Part shown: positions 20,841 through 31,421 of the stretch, piece after piece | Numbering within the stretch: position 1 is the first letter of the stretch | Layout of the letters: the number at the start of each line of letters is the position of its first letter | DNA from: Symbiodinium natans | Taxonomy: Eukaryota; Sar; Dinophyceae; Suessiales; Symbiodiniaceae | NCBI GenBank assembly: GCA_905221605.1 | Contig: CAJNDS010002182.1 | Location: 158,501 to 222,500, forward strand | Direction of reading: 5' to 3' | Length of the DNA: 64,000 nt | Made by a program: the position numbers and the translations under genes | The notes under the pieces: generated by a model | What the model saw: the letters and a program-made list of their open reading frames with translations, nothing else | Told to the model about the DNA's origin: nothing | Database searches by the model: none

Positions 20841-22225
20841 GTGAGGAGATGAGGTTTTTGAGGGGCCATGAGTGGTTGAAGCCGAGGATGTTCTGTGAGT
20901 TTGGTGGGTTTGCCGATCACGGGCTTGCGAAGTGTTCAAGGGATTCACGGCACAATTTGAGCGGGGGTCCGTCAGAGCAGCGGCGCATCGGGTTTCTGGA
21001 GTCATGAGAGCTTGATGTGGGTTCTTGAGTCTGACCCTCATCAGCAGCAGACCCTCAGCTGCGAACTTATCCCTGCGACATCCCGCGACTCCAATGCAAA
21101 TCCCAAGCCGGAACCTCGAATGATCTGCAAAGTCCTGCACGTTTGCTACCCCCAAGACAAGGCAAAATGGATTCGCAGCCCAATCAGCCAGGCTGGTGAC
21201 CATCAGTCTCAGTCCATCAGCCAAACCGACTGTATGCTCTCATGTTCGGAGTTCAGAGCTCGTAGACTTCTCGTCTGAATTCGCACGTCCTTTGAACGAT
21301 CGAAACCTGACCGCTTGCTAAACAACCTGAGGCACAACAGCTCGCATCAGGCCATGAATAGCAACAAGCACAGCTGCAGCCTGTAGCAACAAGTGGCAGT
21401 GGGTGACTTCCGCACATGCAGACATGCATGAACATCTACTGGCGAACGACTCGCATTGAACAGATGCCGGCGAACGTTTATGCATATTTTTTGGAGGTCA
21501 CACGTGGCACTGCGTGTTTGGCAGCGCTTCCGCGATGTTGTGGCGGCAGTGCTACCAGGCCAGTTTTTGCTTCAGAGGGTTGGCTATGAATCTGAAGGCC
21601 AGTGCCGCACACTGTGTGTGCAAAATTCCTGCTCCTTTTGCTCCAGCGAATTGCCGACATTCAGGTTCCGAGGTCCTCTGTGCCGTGAGCAGCTCCTTGC
21701 TCTGCCGCTTGGACCCAGTCTTGCAGTGGGGCCTGGCTCGGTCCGCCCGACTAAAGTCTCCAATGTATATTCACCTCGAAGTTGCATCCTGGGGGCCAGG
21801 GAGTCTATGAATTCTTGGGTTTGACGCTCCACATGTGCCATTCACGTGCTCGCCTAGGTCCCGCGCGCGTTCTGTGGTCCGAATCGCGCACCTGCTGCAG
21901 TCCCGTGCACGTTTTGTTGCTTTAATTGCTGGATGGCCGCGACGCGCTTTCCTGCCGGATGTAGCCGAGCCAACCCCAACCAAGGCCAAAACGACAAAAA
22001 CGACCACCTCCATCTGGACAAAGATCAACACTCGGTCTAGGGTGCCTGAAGGCAGACAGATCAGTGGTCAACGTTCGAGCCAGCAAGGCTCATCCCATGT
22101 TTTCCATGCGGACCGCAAGGCTCCTTCCCGTGCGCCCCGTGCGTAGGCCCCCTCCACCCGTACCACACACGTTGACCCGGGCTCGGGCATCATCGGGGGG
22201 GCCAAGGCGCACAAATCTTCATAGT
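20841..22225. other. no gene recognised
   Basis: A plus-strand frame at about 21470-21590 reads MHIFWRSHVALRVWQRF, faintly like the H-C-----W tail found downstream of reverse transcriptases in LINE-type elements, but it is too short to call. The rest shows no motif. Confidence 0.35.
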
Positions 22226-22966
22226 TCATATCGGCAGCGCGACACATGTGGTCAGTGACGGTCTGTTGTGATCAACCGCATGCTGATGTCGCGGTGCTTG
22301 AAATTGTGCCCGCCGCAGTCCCGTGCGCGTGCGCTCTTGGCGACATGGGTTTGGGCTTTGAGCTGCAGTGATCGAAATTTTACAGGCGTAAGGGTCTTGG
22401 AGCGAGGGCCCGGGGGAGGTTTCGGGGAAGTAATCCTCGCAGTGGATGGTGCCGCAGTCACAGCGGTAGTAGAAGATGCTCTTGCTGATCTTGCTGCGGC
22501 TCAGCCCATGCCGCGCGCGCTCTGGAGCCCACTGTGCTCCTAGCGCATCGGCTGTTGCTGATGAATAGATACTAGAAGCTAAGCGGCGGCTCTCCAGCAA
22601 AGCCTCACCAAGCTCCCAGGCATGGCTCTCCTCCTCCGGGGAAGCCCCAGCGCTTGCCGACATGAGCTGGCCCAGGCGCTCTGGGCCTGCCACCAGGCTC
22701 GGAGAAGTCGGAGAACCCATGCCGTCGAGTTCGAATTGTGGCGTAGAGATGAGCGCGGGAGCAACACCCCGCAGCAGGCCTATGGCGGCGGGATCAAGGT
22801 GTGGCAGGTCTGGCACAGGACAAGTGAGCAGACTCGTGCAGGGTTGAGGTTGATTCGGTATTGGGCCGTGGGCGAGGCAGCAAGAGCTGCTAGCAACAAG
22901 TGAGTATGTGGAACTTGCCAAATCTGCTCTCAGTAGCCTGTCCTGGTGTCGCCATGAAAGCATCAC
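22226..22966 (-). CDS. unrecognised 246-codon minus-strand open frame
   Basis: One of the longest frames not explained by repeats. The middle (about 22400-22830) looks coding: HLDPAAIGLLRGVAPALIST, PERLGQLMSASAGASPEEES, ELGEALLESRRLASSIYSSA and SKISKSIFYYRCDCGTIHCE. The Cys/His pattern C-D-C-G-T-I-H-C could be a small metal site. Both ends look like read-through of intron. The opposite strand has shorter, poorer frames. No family recognised and no start or splice sites assigned with confidence. Confidence 0.4.
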   Translation of the reverse strand: MMLSWRHQDRLLRADLASSTYSLVASSSCCLAHGPIPNQPQPCTSLLTCPVPDLPHLDPAAIGLLRGVAPALISTPQFELDGMGSPTSPSLVAGPERLGQLMSASAGASPEEESHAWELGEALLESRRLASSIYSSATADALGAQWAPERARHGLSRSKISKSIFYYRCDCGTIHCEDYFPETSPGPSLQDPYACKISITAAQSPNPCRQERTRTGLRRAQFQAPRHQHAVDHNRPSLTTCVALPI

Positions 22967-23195
22967 GCAAGCCCGGTCCAGCAGTCTCCTGTACAGGCGT
23001 ATCCATATTTTGGAAGACTCGCGAGGGATGGCCGCTCCTTAAATCAACGCCACGGCCCTTCAACCTCAAAGCCTTAAAACGCCGCATCAAAGCCTTCTAT
23101 CTGGTCCTCAAAGACGAGGAAGCTGTTCCCACCAGCCGCGTTGCGGGCAGCGGAGGCAGTGTGGCAGGAGGAAGTGTCCAGGCTGGGCTCTTCAA
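22920..23195 (+). CDS. weak exon-like frame
   Basis: The plus frame reads SCTGVSIFWKTREGWPLLKS, then RPFNLKALKRRIKAFYLVLK and DEEAVPTSRVAGSGGSVAGG before entering the telomere-like hairpin. Basic, with a plausible helix. Not recognised. Confidence 0.25.
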
Positions 23196-23199
23196 GGGT

Positions 23200-23264
23200 G
23201 TAGGGTTTAGGAAATTTAGGCCCTGTTTAGAATCTATACAGGGCCTAAATTTCCTGAACCCTAC
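23200..23264. repeat. 26-bp inverted repeat (hairpin) built from telomere-like sequence
   Basis: Left arm 23200-23225 and right arm 23239-23264 are reverse complements with a single mismatch, separated by a 13-base loop. The arms begin GTAGGGTTTAGGAAA and end TTTCCTGAACCCTAC. GGTTTAGGG-type sequence continues to 23310. It can form a stable cruciform or RNA hairpin. Confidence 0.9.
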
Positions 23265-23704
23265 ATATGGTTTAGGGCATTTGAGGGTTTAGGTGGGGTT
23301 CAGGGTTTGGAGGCTTTGGTGGCTTGGTTTCTTCCTTTGCTGCAGATATCTGGGGCGATCTCGCAGTTCTTTATATGCGCAGCCCTATTTTGTCACATGT
23401 CCCCGTCGTCGTAACCTCTATAACGGTTACCCTTAGGGCCCCAGTCCAGAACACCCCTCCAGGAATTTCACACAGTCGCGCTTATAGGGAGAGCGGGGGT
23501 AGTGAAGGTCGTACAGCAGGCCTGAAAATTTGAAGGGTTGAGTTCTAAACATCTAGCTCACAGTTCGAAGGTTCACGCTCAGATCTACGCAGAGCCGCTC
23601 AGCCGCACCATCGAATTTCTTCTCACGTCTCTTCACGTCCTGTGCAAAGCGGTGAGGAAGTGATCCCCCAGCTAAGAACAAAAGCGTGCTCTCCTGGACC
23701 ACAG

Positions 23705-24157
23705 GTGTGGACACTGTGGACCTTGACACAATGGACTGAAGAGTGGCCACCCGCTCACGCCATCGTTTATGCTGCTGCCCTCAAAGCAAAAAACGAAGGG
23801 CGCCTGGAAGGGCGATTGAGCATTCAGCTCGCTCAAGCATGTTGCCAGCATGGATCTTGCCTGCCTTGGTGGCCAAGTGGTGGGGTTGTTCTAACTTTCC
23901 CAAAGTGGTACTCTGAGTTCAGGATCTCCCCTATGTGACTCTACAGACTTCCTCGCAGCCAAAGCAGCTAGAACTGTGCCCAGCCTGCCCTGCAACGCAG
24001 TGCCCTGGAAGCTTTCCCCAAGTCTTCGTTCTTTGGCTGCCCGTGCGTAGACTTGCAAGCCATGTTCGATTGCGCCGACCCCAAGGAGGTCTTTCGGGGT
24101 CCTCTTGTTGCATGCCAAGCTATTTTTCTGGAGAGTCTTTGTGGAGGAGTCTGCAGG
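23705..24157 (+). CDS. unrecognised multi-exon gene segment
   Basis: Three plus-strand exon-like pieces. 23705 to about 23840, after CCACAG|G: VWTLWTLTQWTEEWPPAHAI then VYAAALKAKNEGRLEGRLSI. 23947 to about 24040, after CTACAG: FLAAKAARTVPSLPCNAVPW. 24051-24157, after GCGTAG and ending on GTAGGT: LQAMFDCADPKEVFRGPLVA then CQAIFLESLCGGVCR. The last is the best, with good borders on both sides and a clearly protein-like text. I do not recognise the family; the linking phases of the second and third pieces were not settled. Confidence 0.4.
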
Positions 24158-24732
24158 GTAGGTGAAGCCCCCCTCAAAGGCGGTTTGTGAGCTAAGCTCT
24201 GGCTATGCCGTTGGTGGTGCTGCTGGAAGTGTTGCAGGGCGCCGGTGCAAGCAACGTTGGGTTCTGCAACATGGAGAATCCGAGGCTCGGCAACACATCC
24301 TATACCTTCCGATGCCTGGAGCACATCCCAAGAAGCTGCACCCAGTGACCCATCGCTTAACACACGGTTCCCGCGCCTTTTGCGCAGACGCGGTCCTAGA
24401 ACCCTGGAATCCGCCCGTGCAGACTCCGTGCGCCCCCAAAGCGGCTGCGCCAGCGCCTGTCCAAACCTTCCGAGGCTGGGAGAATGTCTTTAGGCCGCTT
24501 TAAAGGTTTAGGGTTCTGTTGTGCTTAGGAAGGTACCGGGTTCCAGTATGGGAACGATCAGGTTATGATGGGCATCAAAGGCTGATAGGTGCCTTGGGGT
24601 GCAAAACACCACGACCAGTTGTTTTAGGCGATGTATTGTGCCTTTGGCCCGAAACCTTATCGTCATCCTTGAATAGACAGAATTTGGGCTTCGGGGGGGA
24701 TTCGATATGTTTTCGGGGATGTTGGCGTTTTT

Positions 24733-24815
24733 CCATACATAGAATCTTGGAATCCATACATAGAATACTTGATGAACCCATACATAGAATATTCGAACCC
24801 ATACATCGAATATTT
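24733..24815. repeat. CCCATACATAGAATA tandem repeat
   Basis: Four imperfect copies of a 15-25 bp unit containing CCATACATAGAAT. ATTCTATCT/GTCGTTTTG words echo it at 25029-25070. Confidence 0.8.
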
Positions 24816-24899
24816 GCTGGATCATGTTTAAGACAGCTTTGGCTTCAGGGTTCTAGGGCTTTCGTGTTTAGCTTGTGGGGCTATGTATGGTTTTGGTGA

Positions 24900-26240
24900 G
24901 AATCTTAAGGATGTCATAGCTTTTACTGCGCCCTCCCCCAAACAGAGCACCTCTAACTCCTGCAAGAACCATAGATAGAGTATAGTTGACCTCGACCCCT
25001 GGGGCACCGCCCGAAACTTTTGGCCAACATTCTATCTGTCGTTTTGAGGCGTTATTCTATCTATCGTTTTGGAAAGGGGGATTTGCTTCTTCTTCCCTAA
25101 ACCCCCCAAACCCTAAATCGTTTCAGGTTCTGTGTTCCCCTGTTCCCCCCAGCCTTCTGGGACTCCTAGGGTTACCTGATGACTGCGGAAGTAAACTGCC
25201 CGCAGGACCCTGCTCCATCGTCGGAAGGCACGTCGGCTTGAGTTTGGAATTGGAGTGCCTAGGTTTTGTAATGAGGGATTCTTAGCATCCTGTCAGGCTT
25301 AGGAGTAGAGTGCCCTGTTTCACAGTTGAGAGAAGTGAGTGGCTTTTCTTGCGAGCGGAGCATGTCTGTGTAGGCTGTCGGCCAAATTGTGGCTCACCAT
25401 GCAGCTACAGGTTGCACATCAAGTGAGGTACCGAAGCGCGTGTGGGTTACCTACGCTTTCCTACACTCCACGGGTCAAGGGCGCACGTCTTTTGAGTCCA
25501 GAGCTAGGGACCGGCACCGGGTGCCTGTTTGTGGGTAGAGACCACGTGCAAAGAAGACCAAGTGAACTTTGCATGCAAACGTATTGCGGGGGCTCCACAG
25601 GCAAGCGTGGCTGTTTGAGACTCTTAGACCGAAGGCGTTGTCGGATTAAGAGAGCTAACGCCCTCGAGCCCAGCTGGCAGGGCTGGATCTTCGGACCGGC
25701 GAGAAGATCACCTGGCACGGAAATTTGTAGTTTTTTCGTGGGTTCTGCTGCCTGTCGTTCTTCATCAGATCGGTTCGCGCACTGCAGCCAGGACTGCGCC
25801 AGAATGCGAAGCGCTGCCCGGCACGCGCCCAAGCTCCTGCAGTGCTATCCTAGGACTTGTGTTTACCAATCCGCATCCCCCAAGCACAGCAAAGTCCTCA
25901 AATAATTCGGACCCTCTCCTAGACGGTGGACGCATCCTTGACGGAACAGCAACACTTGCAGTCTTGCACCCTTCTGTAGTTGGAATGCGGTGCATATTTG
26001 GCTGCGCGAAATCTTGCATTTTCTCGTGCTGTCCTTTGGGACTTGCAACAGTTCCTCCACTTTCTCAAGCGCACGCTTTCGGACTTATACACTTGTGCTT
26101 TTTACTTCCTCTTTTCCCTACCCTTTGTGTTTGTTTCTGGAGGTTTTGCACATTCCGAAGCTTCATTGTAGGTTTCGGAAGGGTTTTTGCATTTTCTGGG
26201 GGAGAGAGGGGGAGGGGGAGGGGTTATAACGTTTCTGCCG
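24900..26240. other. no gene recognised
   Basis: Contains a 188-codon plus frame (25339-25905) and overlapping minus frames (25461-25832, 25765-26019), each of which looks partly protein-like. They cannot all be real and none has a motif, so none is called. A GGGGAGAGAGGGGGAGGGGG run lies at 26200-26222. Confidence 0.35.
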
Positions 26241-26249
26241 TTTGTCCAC

Positions 26250-26765
26250 CAGAAATGCAAGCCCAAAGCCTGAACACCGTTTCCCCACTCCCCTTACCCG
26301 AACCTCTTCACACACTGCAAGCCCCAAGACCTGAAAGCACTTTTCCTAAACCTCTACAGCAGTGCAAGCCCCAAAGCCCTGCCCCCCCTTAAAACCGAAC
26401 CTTCCCCTAAACTGCCTCTAAACCCAGTAGCCTAGAGCCTATACCCTTCAGGCCAAAGCCCATGACCTCCTTTTTACAACCCAGGCCAAACCTCTAGCGT
26501 GAACAGCTCCCAAACAGCAGTGCAAAGCCCTAAAGTATCAAAAGCCTCAAGCCTTGAAACCTCCCAAGCATGTATCCTGAGAAAGAAGTCTCTGCGAGCC
26601 CAACAAAGCAGTGAAACCCCGAAAGCGCAATTCTGAAAAAGCCCCAAAGCATGTATTCTCAAAAAGAAGCGCCTGCAAGGCCCAAAACTACAGTGCAAGC
26701 CCAAAATCTCAAGCCTCAAAGCTCCTACAAAATTACTCCTAAAGCAAGTATTCTGGAAGCCCCGC
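26250..26765. repeat. degenerate ~85 bp tandem repeat related to CCCTAAA-rich DNA
   Basis: The phrase (AG)CAGTGCAAGCCC(C)AAA recurs at about 26255, 26315, 26357, 26517, 26607 and 26689. The last three units, 91 and 82 bases apart, also share GCATGTATTCTC-AAAAAGAAG. The C-rich strand is full of AAAGCC, CCTAAA and AAACC words. On the minus strand it gives repeated FFLRIHALGLFQN-like text, which is a repeat artefact. Confidence 0.75.
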
Positions 26766-27882
26766 AATCATGAATGAGCTTAAAACTCGTTTGGACCCAC
26801 AATATGCAGCATAACACGCGGCCAAATGCGTGCCGCGTACCCTGTAGTTTCCATGTCCTTCATGTTCCCTTCAACTCGACTTGAAAGTGGTTCCTAGAAC
26901 TCCTCGGTGCTGCAAGTGTACACGGTTTGGGTTCCTTTTGTTCCAGTACCGTTGCTCCTTCAGACGTTGCTCCTTCAGACTCCTGAGGTGCTGTGAAGAC
27001 CGTGCCCGTGCCTCTCCGGCTTGCCGTTGATGTCTGTGGGATTCCGTAGGGGGAAGTTTGGGAACTGCCGGGATTGCCGTGCCAGAGCTTGGTCAGACCC
27101 TGCCTTGATTTGCAATCCTCGGTCAAAGATGTCAATGTCATCAAGCCCTAACCCGGCCAGAGCGCGCCTGCGCGCTGTAGACCTCGGCGAGGCTGTCGCG
27201 ACCTCGCTGGGCTTCGTGTTTGAGGGTTTTGCGCGGTTGCCGTTCAGAGGATGTTGGTGTGGTTCTTGGCTGGTTGTCTGGTTGTGAGCACAAGGGTTTC
27301 ACCTAGATGGATTGGCATGCTGCAGGATTGAAGAAGCCCAGTGCAAATCATGGAAGCTCTAGGTATACTTTTAGAGGTGCCCCCTTGCCGAGGACCCCGA
27401 GGGCTTGGAGGCACCCGCGGTGATGGTGGGGCCGATTCCCAAGGCCTCCTGTGACTTCAAGGGGGGTTAGAGGTTTCATGGAAAGTCATACAAGTAGGGT
27501 TGCTGGGCTCACGGGCTCTTCAGTTTGCGCCCAAGAAAGGAGTTAACCACGCAAAGATGCTGAACCTTCGAGCCACGATGGGTCTGGAGTGGCTAGCAGA
27601 TGCTGGCAGTACCGCAGCGAGCCTTCCCGAGCATCCCTTCGCCCGTGGGCCCTGTGCAGGAGAAGGCTCAGCCTTTAGCTCCGCAGGCGAGGTCGACCAG
27701 TTTAGAGTTCGGCAAAATCATTCACATTGAATCTGGCCTCTCGTGTCACGAAAGCAGGCGACCAGCTCATATGTTCTGTCGAAGTCTCAGACCAGCACAG
27801 CAAGAGGGTCTTTGGCAGAGCGATGGGAGCGTGTTCAGGTTGCAGCTGCTGCTTTTGAGGGGGCACCCCTAGCCTGAGGCCA

Positions 27883-28434
<552 letters not shown>

Positions 28435-28799
28435 ACGAAGTTGGGGCCATCCCTTGAGTCGGCCGCATGCGACATTCTCTTATGCACTCTATATTCGCAT
28501 TCTACTCACAGTCGATCACCACCTAAAAGTGATATTTTGTCACGGAGGCCAAGGAAGAGCAGCACTCGGCCTTGACTTCGCGCTTTGAGCACTTGAGCCC
28601 CATGGCTGCCATAGCTCCTTGCCATACCTCGAGTGAGGCTTGGTCGAGGTTCAAAAGCGGTGAGCAGGTGCACTGGCCAAGCTGCTTGCAACTCCTCCGT
28701 GCGTCCCTTTCACTTGCCCAAGCCGAAGCACGGACAGCATCGGATGTACAAAAGGGTGCACGGCCTTGTGACTCGCACGTGTCCATCACAACACTGTGA

Positions 28800-29050
28800 T
28801 TGAAGCGGCGCAGTGAAAATGAAAAAGCTCTGCAGCATTTCTTTCAAGTTCTGACCCCGACACGGATCGGCTTGGGTCCAAATTAAATTGCAGCCATTTG
28901 CAGCCCAAGCCAGAACTCTGGCTGCCTTACGGTATGCTCTGGCTATGCCGAAGCTCCTTTCGTCCGGATTCCCCTCACGTATCAGGAGGGGTGACAAGTA
29001 GACTGACTTGACAACCACCAGAGCTGCACCCATCGTACATGGGACAGTGC
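28800..29050. repeat. diverged copy of the 34840-35030 cassette flank
   Basis: The phrases TTTCAAGTTCTGACCCCGAC, ACGGATCGGCTTGGGTCCAA, CTCACGTATCAGGAGGGGTG and ACAGTGCTTTGCCAGG match, with substitutions, the sequence at 34840-35030 downstream of sulfotransferase copy B. This extends the duplicated block upstream of copy A. Confidence 0.75.
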
Positions 29051-29418
29051 TTTGCCAGGTCAGGTCTAATTGTCAACGCTTGCGCACGCCGCCTCGTCAG
29101 CCGGGCCGGCCCGACGCATGGTGCAGCTCCAGGAGGTCCAGAGGAGGTTTCGATTTAGGGGAAACATTTTGGGACTGGTCTCAGAGGTCCTGAAGGGGTT
29201 GCGGGGAGCGGTTCGGGCAGGTTTACAGGGTCTCCATACGCCCTGAGCGCTCATCGCTGCACCTAAACCCTAAAATAGTTCTAAGCTCCTAGACTCTAAA
29301 CTTCCAATCCGTCTTTTGAAGGTTGTAGGATGCTGACACTTGTTGAGGGTGATCCGGTGTCAACATGTACTTCAAGATGCGCTCCAAGCACTTTGAATTT
29401 GCAATGTGACAGGCCGAG

Positions 29419-29460
29419 GGGCAGCTCTCTGGGCAGCTCTCTGGGCAGCTCTCTGGCAGC
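29419..29460. repeat. 13-bp tandem repeat (GGGCAGCTCTCTG)
   Basis: Three near-identical 13 bp units side by side. Confidence 0.85.
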
Positions 29461-29518
29461 ACGAAGGCCTTTCTCAGCAATTGGGGTCTTCTCAGGCACG
29501 CGAAATGCTAAAGCAATG

Positions 29519-29662
29519 CATGTATGTTGTATGTATGTATGTTGTACGTATGTTGTACGTATGTTGCATGTATGGAGGTATGGAGGTATGTATGTATGTA
29601 TGTATGTATGTTTGTTTGTTTGTTTGTTCGTTTGTTTGTTTGCTTGTATGTAATTATGCATG
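29519..29662. repeat. (TGTA)n / (TTTG)n tetranucleotide array
   Basis: GTATGTTGTAC and TATGGAGG variants pass into perfect TATG and then TTTG tetramers. Produces spurious Cys/Met/Val frames. Confidence 0.9.
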
Positions 29663-29709
29663 TAGAGTTCGTTGCAAGTCGCGCTTGGGCCCACTTCAAA
29701 TTTTAACGC

Positions 29710-29990
29710 TACGTGACCCGCCTCGCCCTGAGCTTCTGCAACAAGGCCACGCACAGCCGGGGTGGGGGAGGGGTGGGTGGGGGGGGCGTGGTGGGGGGCG
29801 TGTGCTACCCAGACACCTATGCCCCAAGGCCTCGGCGGATTTTCTCTCGACCGGGAACGGCGGCTGTCAAGCATTCGAAGTGCCAGGAAGTCCCCAAAAG
29901 TCCTGAGGAGCAAGCTCCCTGTCGATCTTGCGCTCGCCTCCGCGTTGCCATCATGACCCAACCCACCCCGATCTCGATCACTTGCGTATG
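29710..29990 (+). CDS. exon-like frames, unrecognised
   Basis: RYVTRLALSFCNKATHSR (about 29711-29765) ends against a G-rich run. GLGGFSLDRERRLSSIRSAR then KSPKVLRSKLPVDLALASAL (about 29826-29955) reads as a basic helical protein end. Two frames compete in the second region. Not assigned. Confidence 0.25.
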
Positions 29991-30109
29991 AACCTTCAAG
30001 TGCACCATGCGAAGGCCCGCTACCTTGACAACAGGGAACCTTCGCTGTTTTGGTTCAAGGGTTGTTCCATGTTGTTCCTCAGGTTGTTGAAACTCCATTT
30101 AAAACGCGC

Positions 30110-30509
30110 TCGCCGCAGCCTGCATTTCGTTCTCGCGCCCTAATCGTGAGACTCGCTGAAGAATAGCTGAGATGTCATGCGCAATGTTCTTTGTTGAAGC
30201 AGCTTGGGTTGATGTGCAGTGAACCCAAACTAGCCGGTGTTGAGCCGGCCGAGGTCCATCACCTTAACTACCGCAACCAGTGGGACTTGGGACAGGCAAG
30301 CTGTCGACAGATGGCCTACAGTTGATGTAGAGACTTGCAATTGCAACTTGTAGGGAAGCTAGGTGTCGTGCGTGTTGATGATGGCTGCAATAATGTTACG
30401 CACAGCAGATGCATTGACCTGCGGACTTCGGCTCAAGCATTCTGAAGCCATGTTGTGGCCAACCGTGCCTTTTCCGTAAATACTCTCGTCGCTCAAGCAG
30501 CGGAAAGCT
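30110..30509 (+). promoter_or_regulatory. conserved 5' flank of sulfotransferase copy A, with short upstream frame
   Basis: This flank is shared with copies B (32515-32944) and C (35650-35936). It holds GGCTCAAG at 30430-30437, the 3' end of the dinoflagellate spliced leader, preceded by CTTC where the leader has TTTT. It also holds a nine-codon upstream frame (MLWPTVPFP, 30450-30479) in the same phase as the gene but closed by TAA. The main ATG lies at 30510. The 5' untranslated region is thus conserved among copies. The leader match is only suggestive. Confidence 0.4.
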
Positions 30510-31421
30510 ATGCTGCAGCGGGCGACGTTGTGGCTTCTGCTCGTTCTGGTGATTCCCACAGTTCCCAAGGACGTGGCAGAGGAGTATGCCACCAACTTCG
30601 TGCAGCGGAAAGTGGGGCGAATAGCTGCTTCAGTCAAGGACACGCCACGCGCTGCGGTCAAGCCTTGGCAAGTGCGTAAGTACGTCGGCGTCAGCTTCCA
30701 CAAGTCTGGCACGGAATTGATCGACCACCTGTGGTACCATATGTTCGACGCTCTCGGAGCAGGCCCCTTCGATATCGGCAAGAACACGTCGTACAACAGC
30801 ACGAGTTGGATCAGGAACCAGGTCAGTGTCATTTTCCCAGATGCGCCCATCCAGCTGAGGGAAGACGTGTGGTGGCCCGCCGTGGAGCAAGAGATGCGTG
30901 AAGCTGCAGCACCTCAACCGATCCGCATCGCAGCAATCGTTCGGGATCCGTTAGACATGATCGCCTCAGCCTACTGTTACCATCACCGCGGCGAGGAAAG
31001 CGACAACCTGCAGTTCTTCCCTAGAGGTACCTTGCAGTCCATGGGCCCCAAGGAAGGGACGGCCTTTGCGGCGGAGAGAATGTTTGGGGTAGTCCAGAAC
31101 ATGACGGAAAGCTTCGAGACCCCAAAAGAGGATATCTTGGTGATAAGGTATGAGCACATCACCGCCTCATCCAAGGGATTCGACGAAGCCATAAGGACGC
31201 TGATGGACTTCTTCTTCACGGGATTAATTTCTCAGGAGGAGTATAACTCTGCACTGGAGGCCAGCAGACACGTAGACTTGCATCGTTTTCCAGATTTCTG
31301 GGGACACACGAGCGATGCCGCTTGTGTCGCAGAAGCGAAGCAGGCTGCATTGGCCATGCCAGGAGACCTCCTGGCACCGTTTCACTCATTCCAGCAAAGG
31401 CTTGGATATCCGCTTGCGTGA
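30510..31421 (+). CDS. sulfotransferase copy A (intronless, secretory-pathway type)
   Basis: A 303-codon uninterrupted frame. Residues 1-20 form a hydrophobic N-terminal segment (RATLWLLLVLVIPTVP) consistent with a signal peptide or signal anchor. At about residues 60-75, VGVSFHKSGTELIDHL matches the 5'-phosphosulfate loop of PAPS-dependent sulfotransferases (family form: hydrophobic-x-K-S/T-G-T). At about residues 147-163, IVRDPLDMIASAYCYH matches the 3'-phosphate motif, with the conserved Arg and Ser. The enzyme would move a sulfuryl group from PAPS to a sugar or other hydroxyl acceptor, probably in the Golgi. The length suits a compact single-domain enzyme. No intron is present, which together with the leader-like sequence upstream hints at retroposition. 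Acceptor substrate unknown. Confidence 0.88.
   Translation: MLQRATLWLLLVLVIPTVPKDVAEEYATNFVQRKVGRIAASVKDTPRAAVKPWQVRKYVGVSFHKSGTELIDHLWYHMFDALGAGPFDIGKNTSYNSTSWIRNQVSVIFPDAPIQLREDVWWPAVEQEMREAAAPQPIRIAAIVRDPLDMIASAYCYHHRGEESDNLQFFPRGTLQSMGPKEGTAFAAERMFGVVQNMTESFETPKEDILVIRYEHITASSKGFDEAIRTLMDFFFTGLISQEEYNSALEASRHVDLHRFPDFWGHTSDAACVAEAKQAALAMPGDLLAPFHSFQQRLGYPLA

Noticed and set aside
21456-21600. LINE reverse-transcriptase tail (MHIFWRSHVALRVWQRF)
   Set aside because: Only about 17 residues match the idea, the first zinc-ligand pair is absent and no reverse-transcriptase core is nearby.
25339-25905. 188-codon plus frame
   Set aside because: Begins at GTG, no motif, and two minus-strand frames over the same DNA look as good; none can be preferred.
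29296-29961. 221-codon minus-strand frame
   Set aside because: Half of it is the (TGTA)n/(TTTG)n array (Thr/Tyr/His/Asn/Lys runs); the remainder is a shadow of better plus-strand text.
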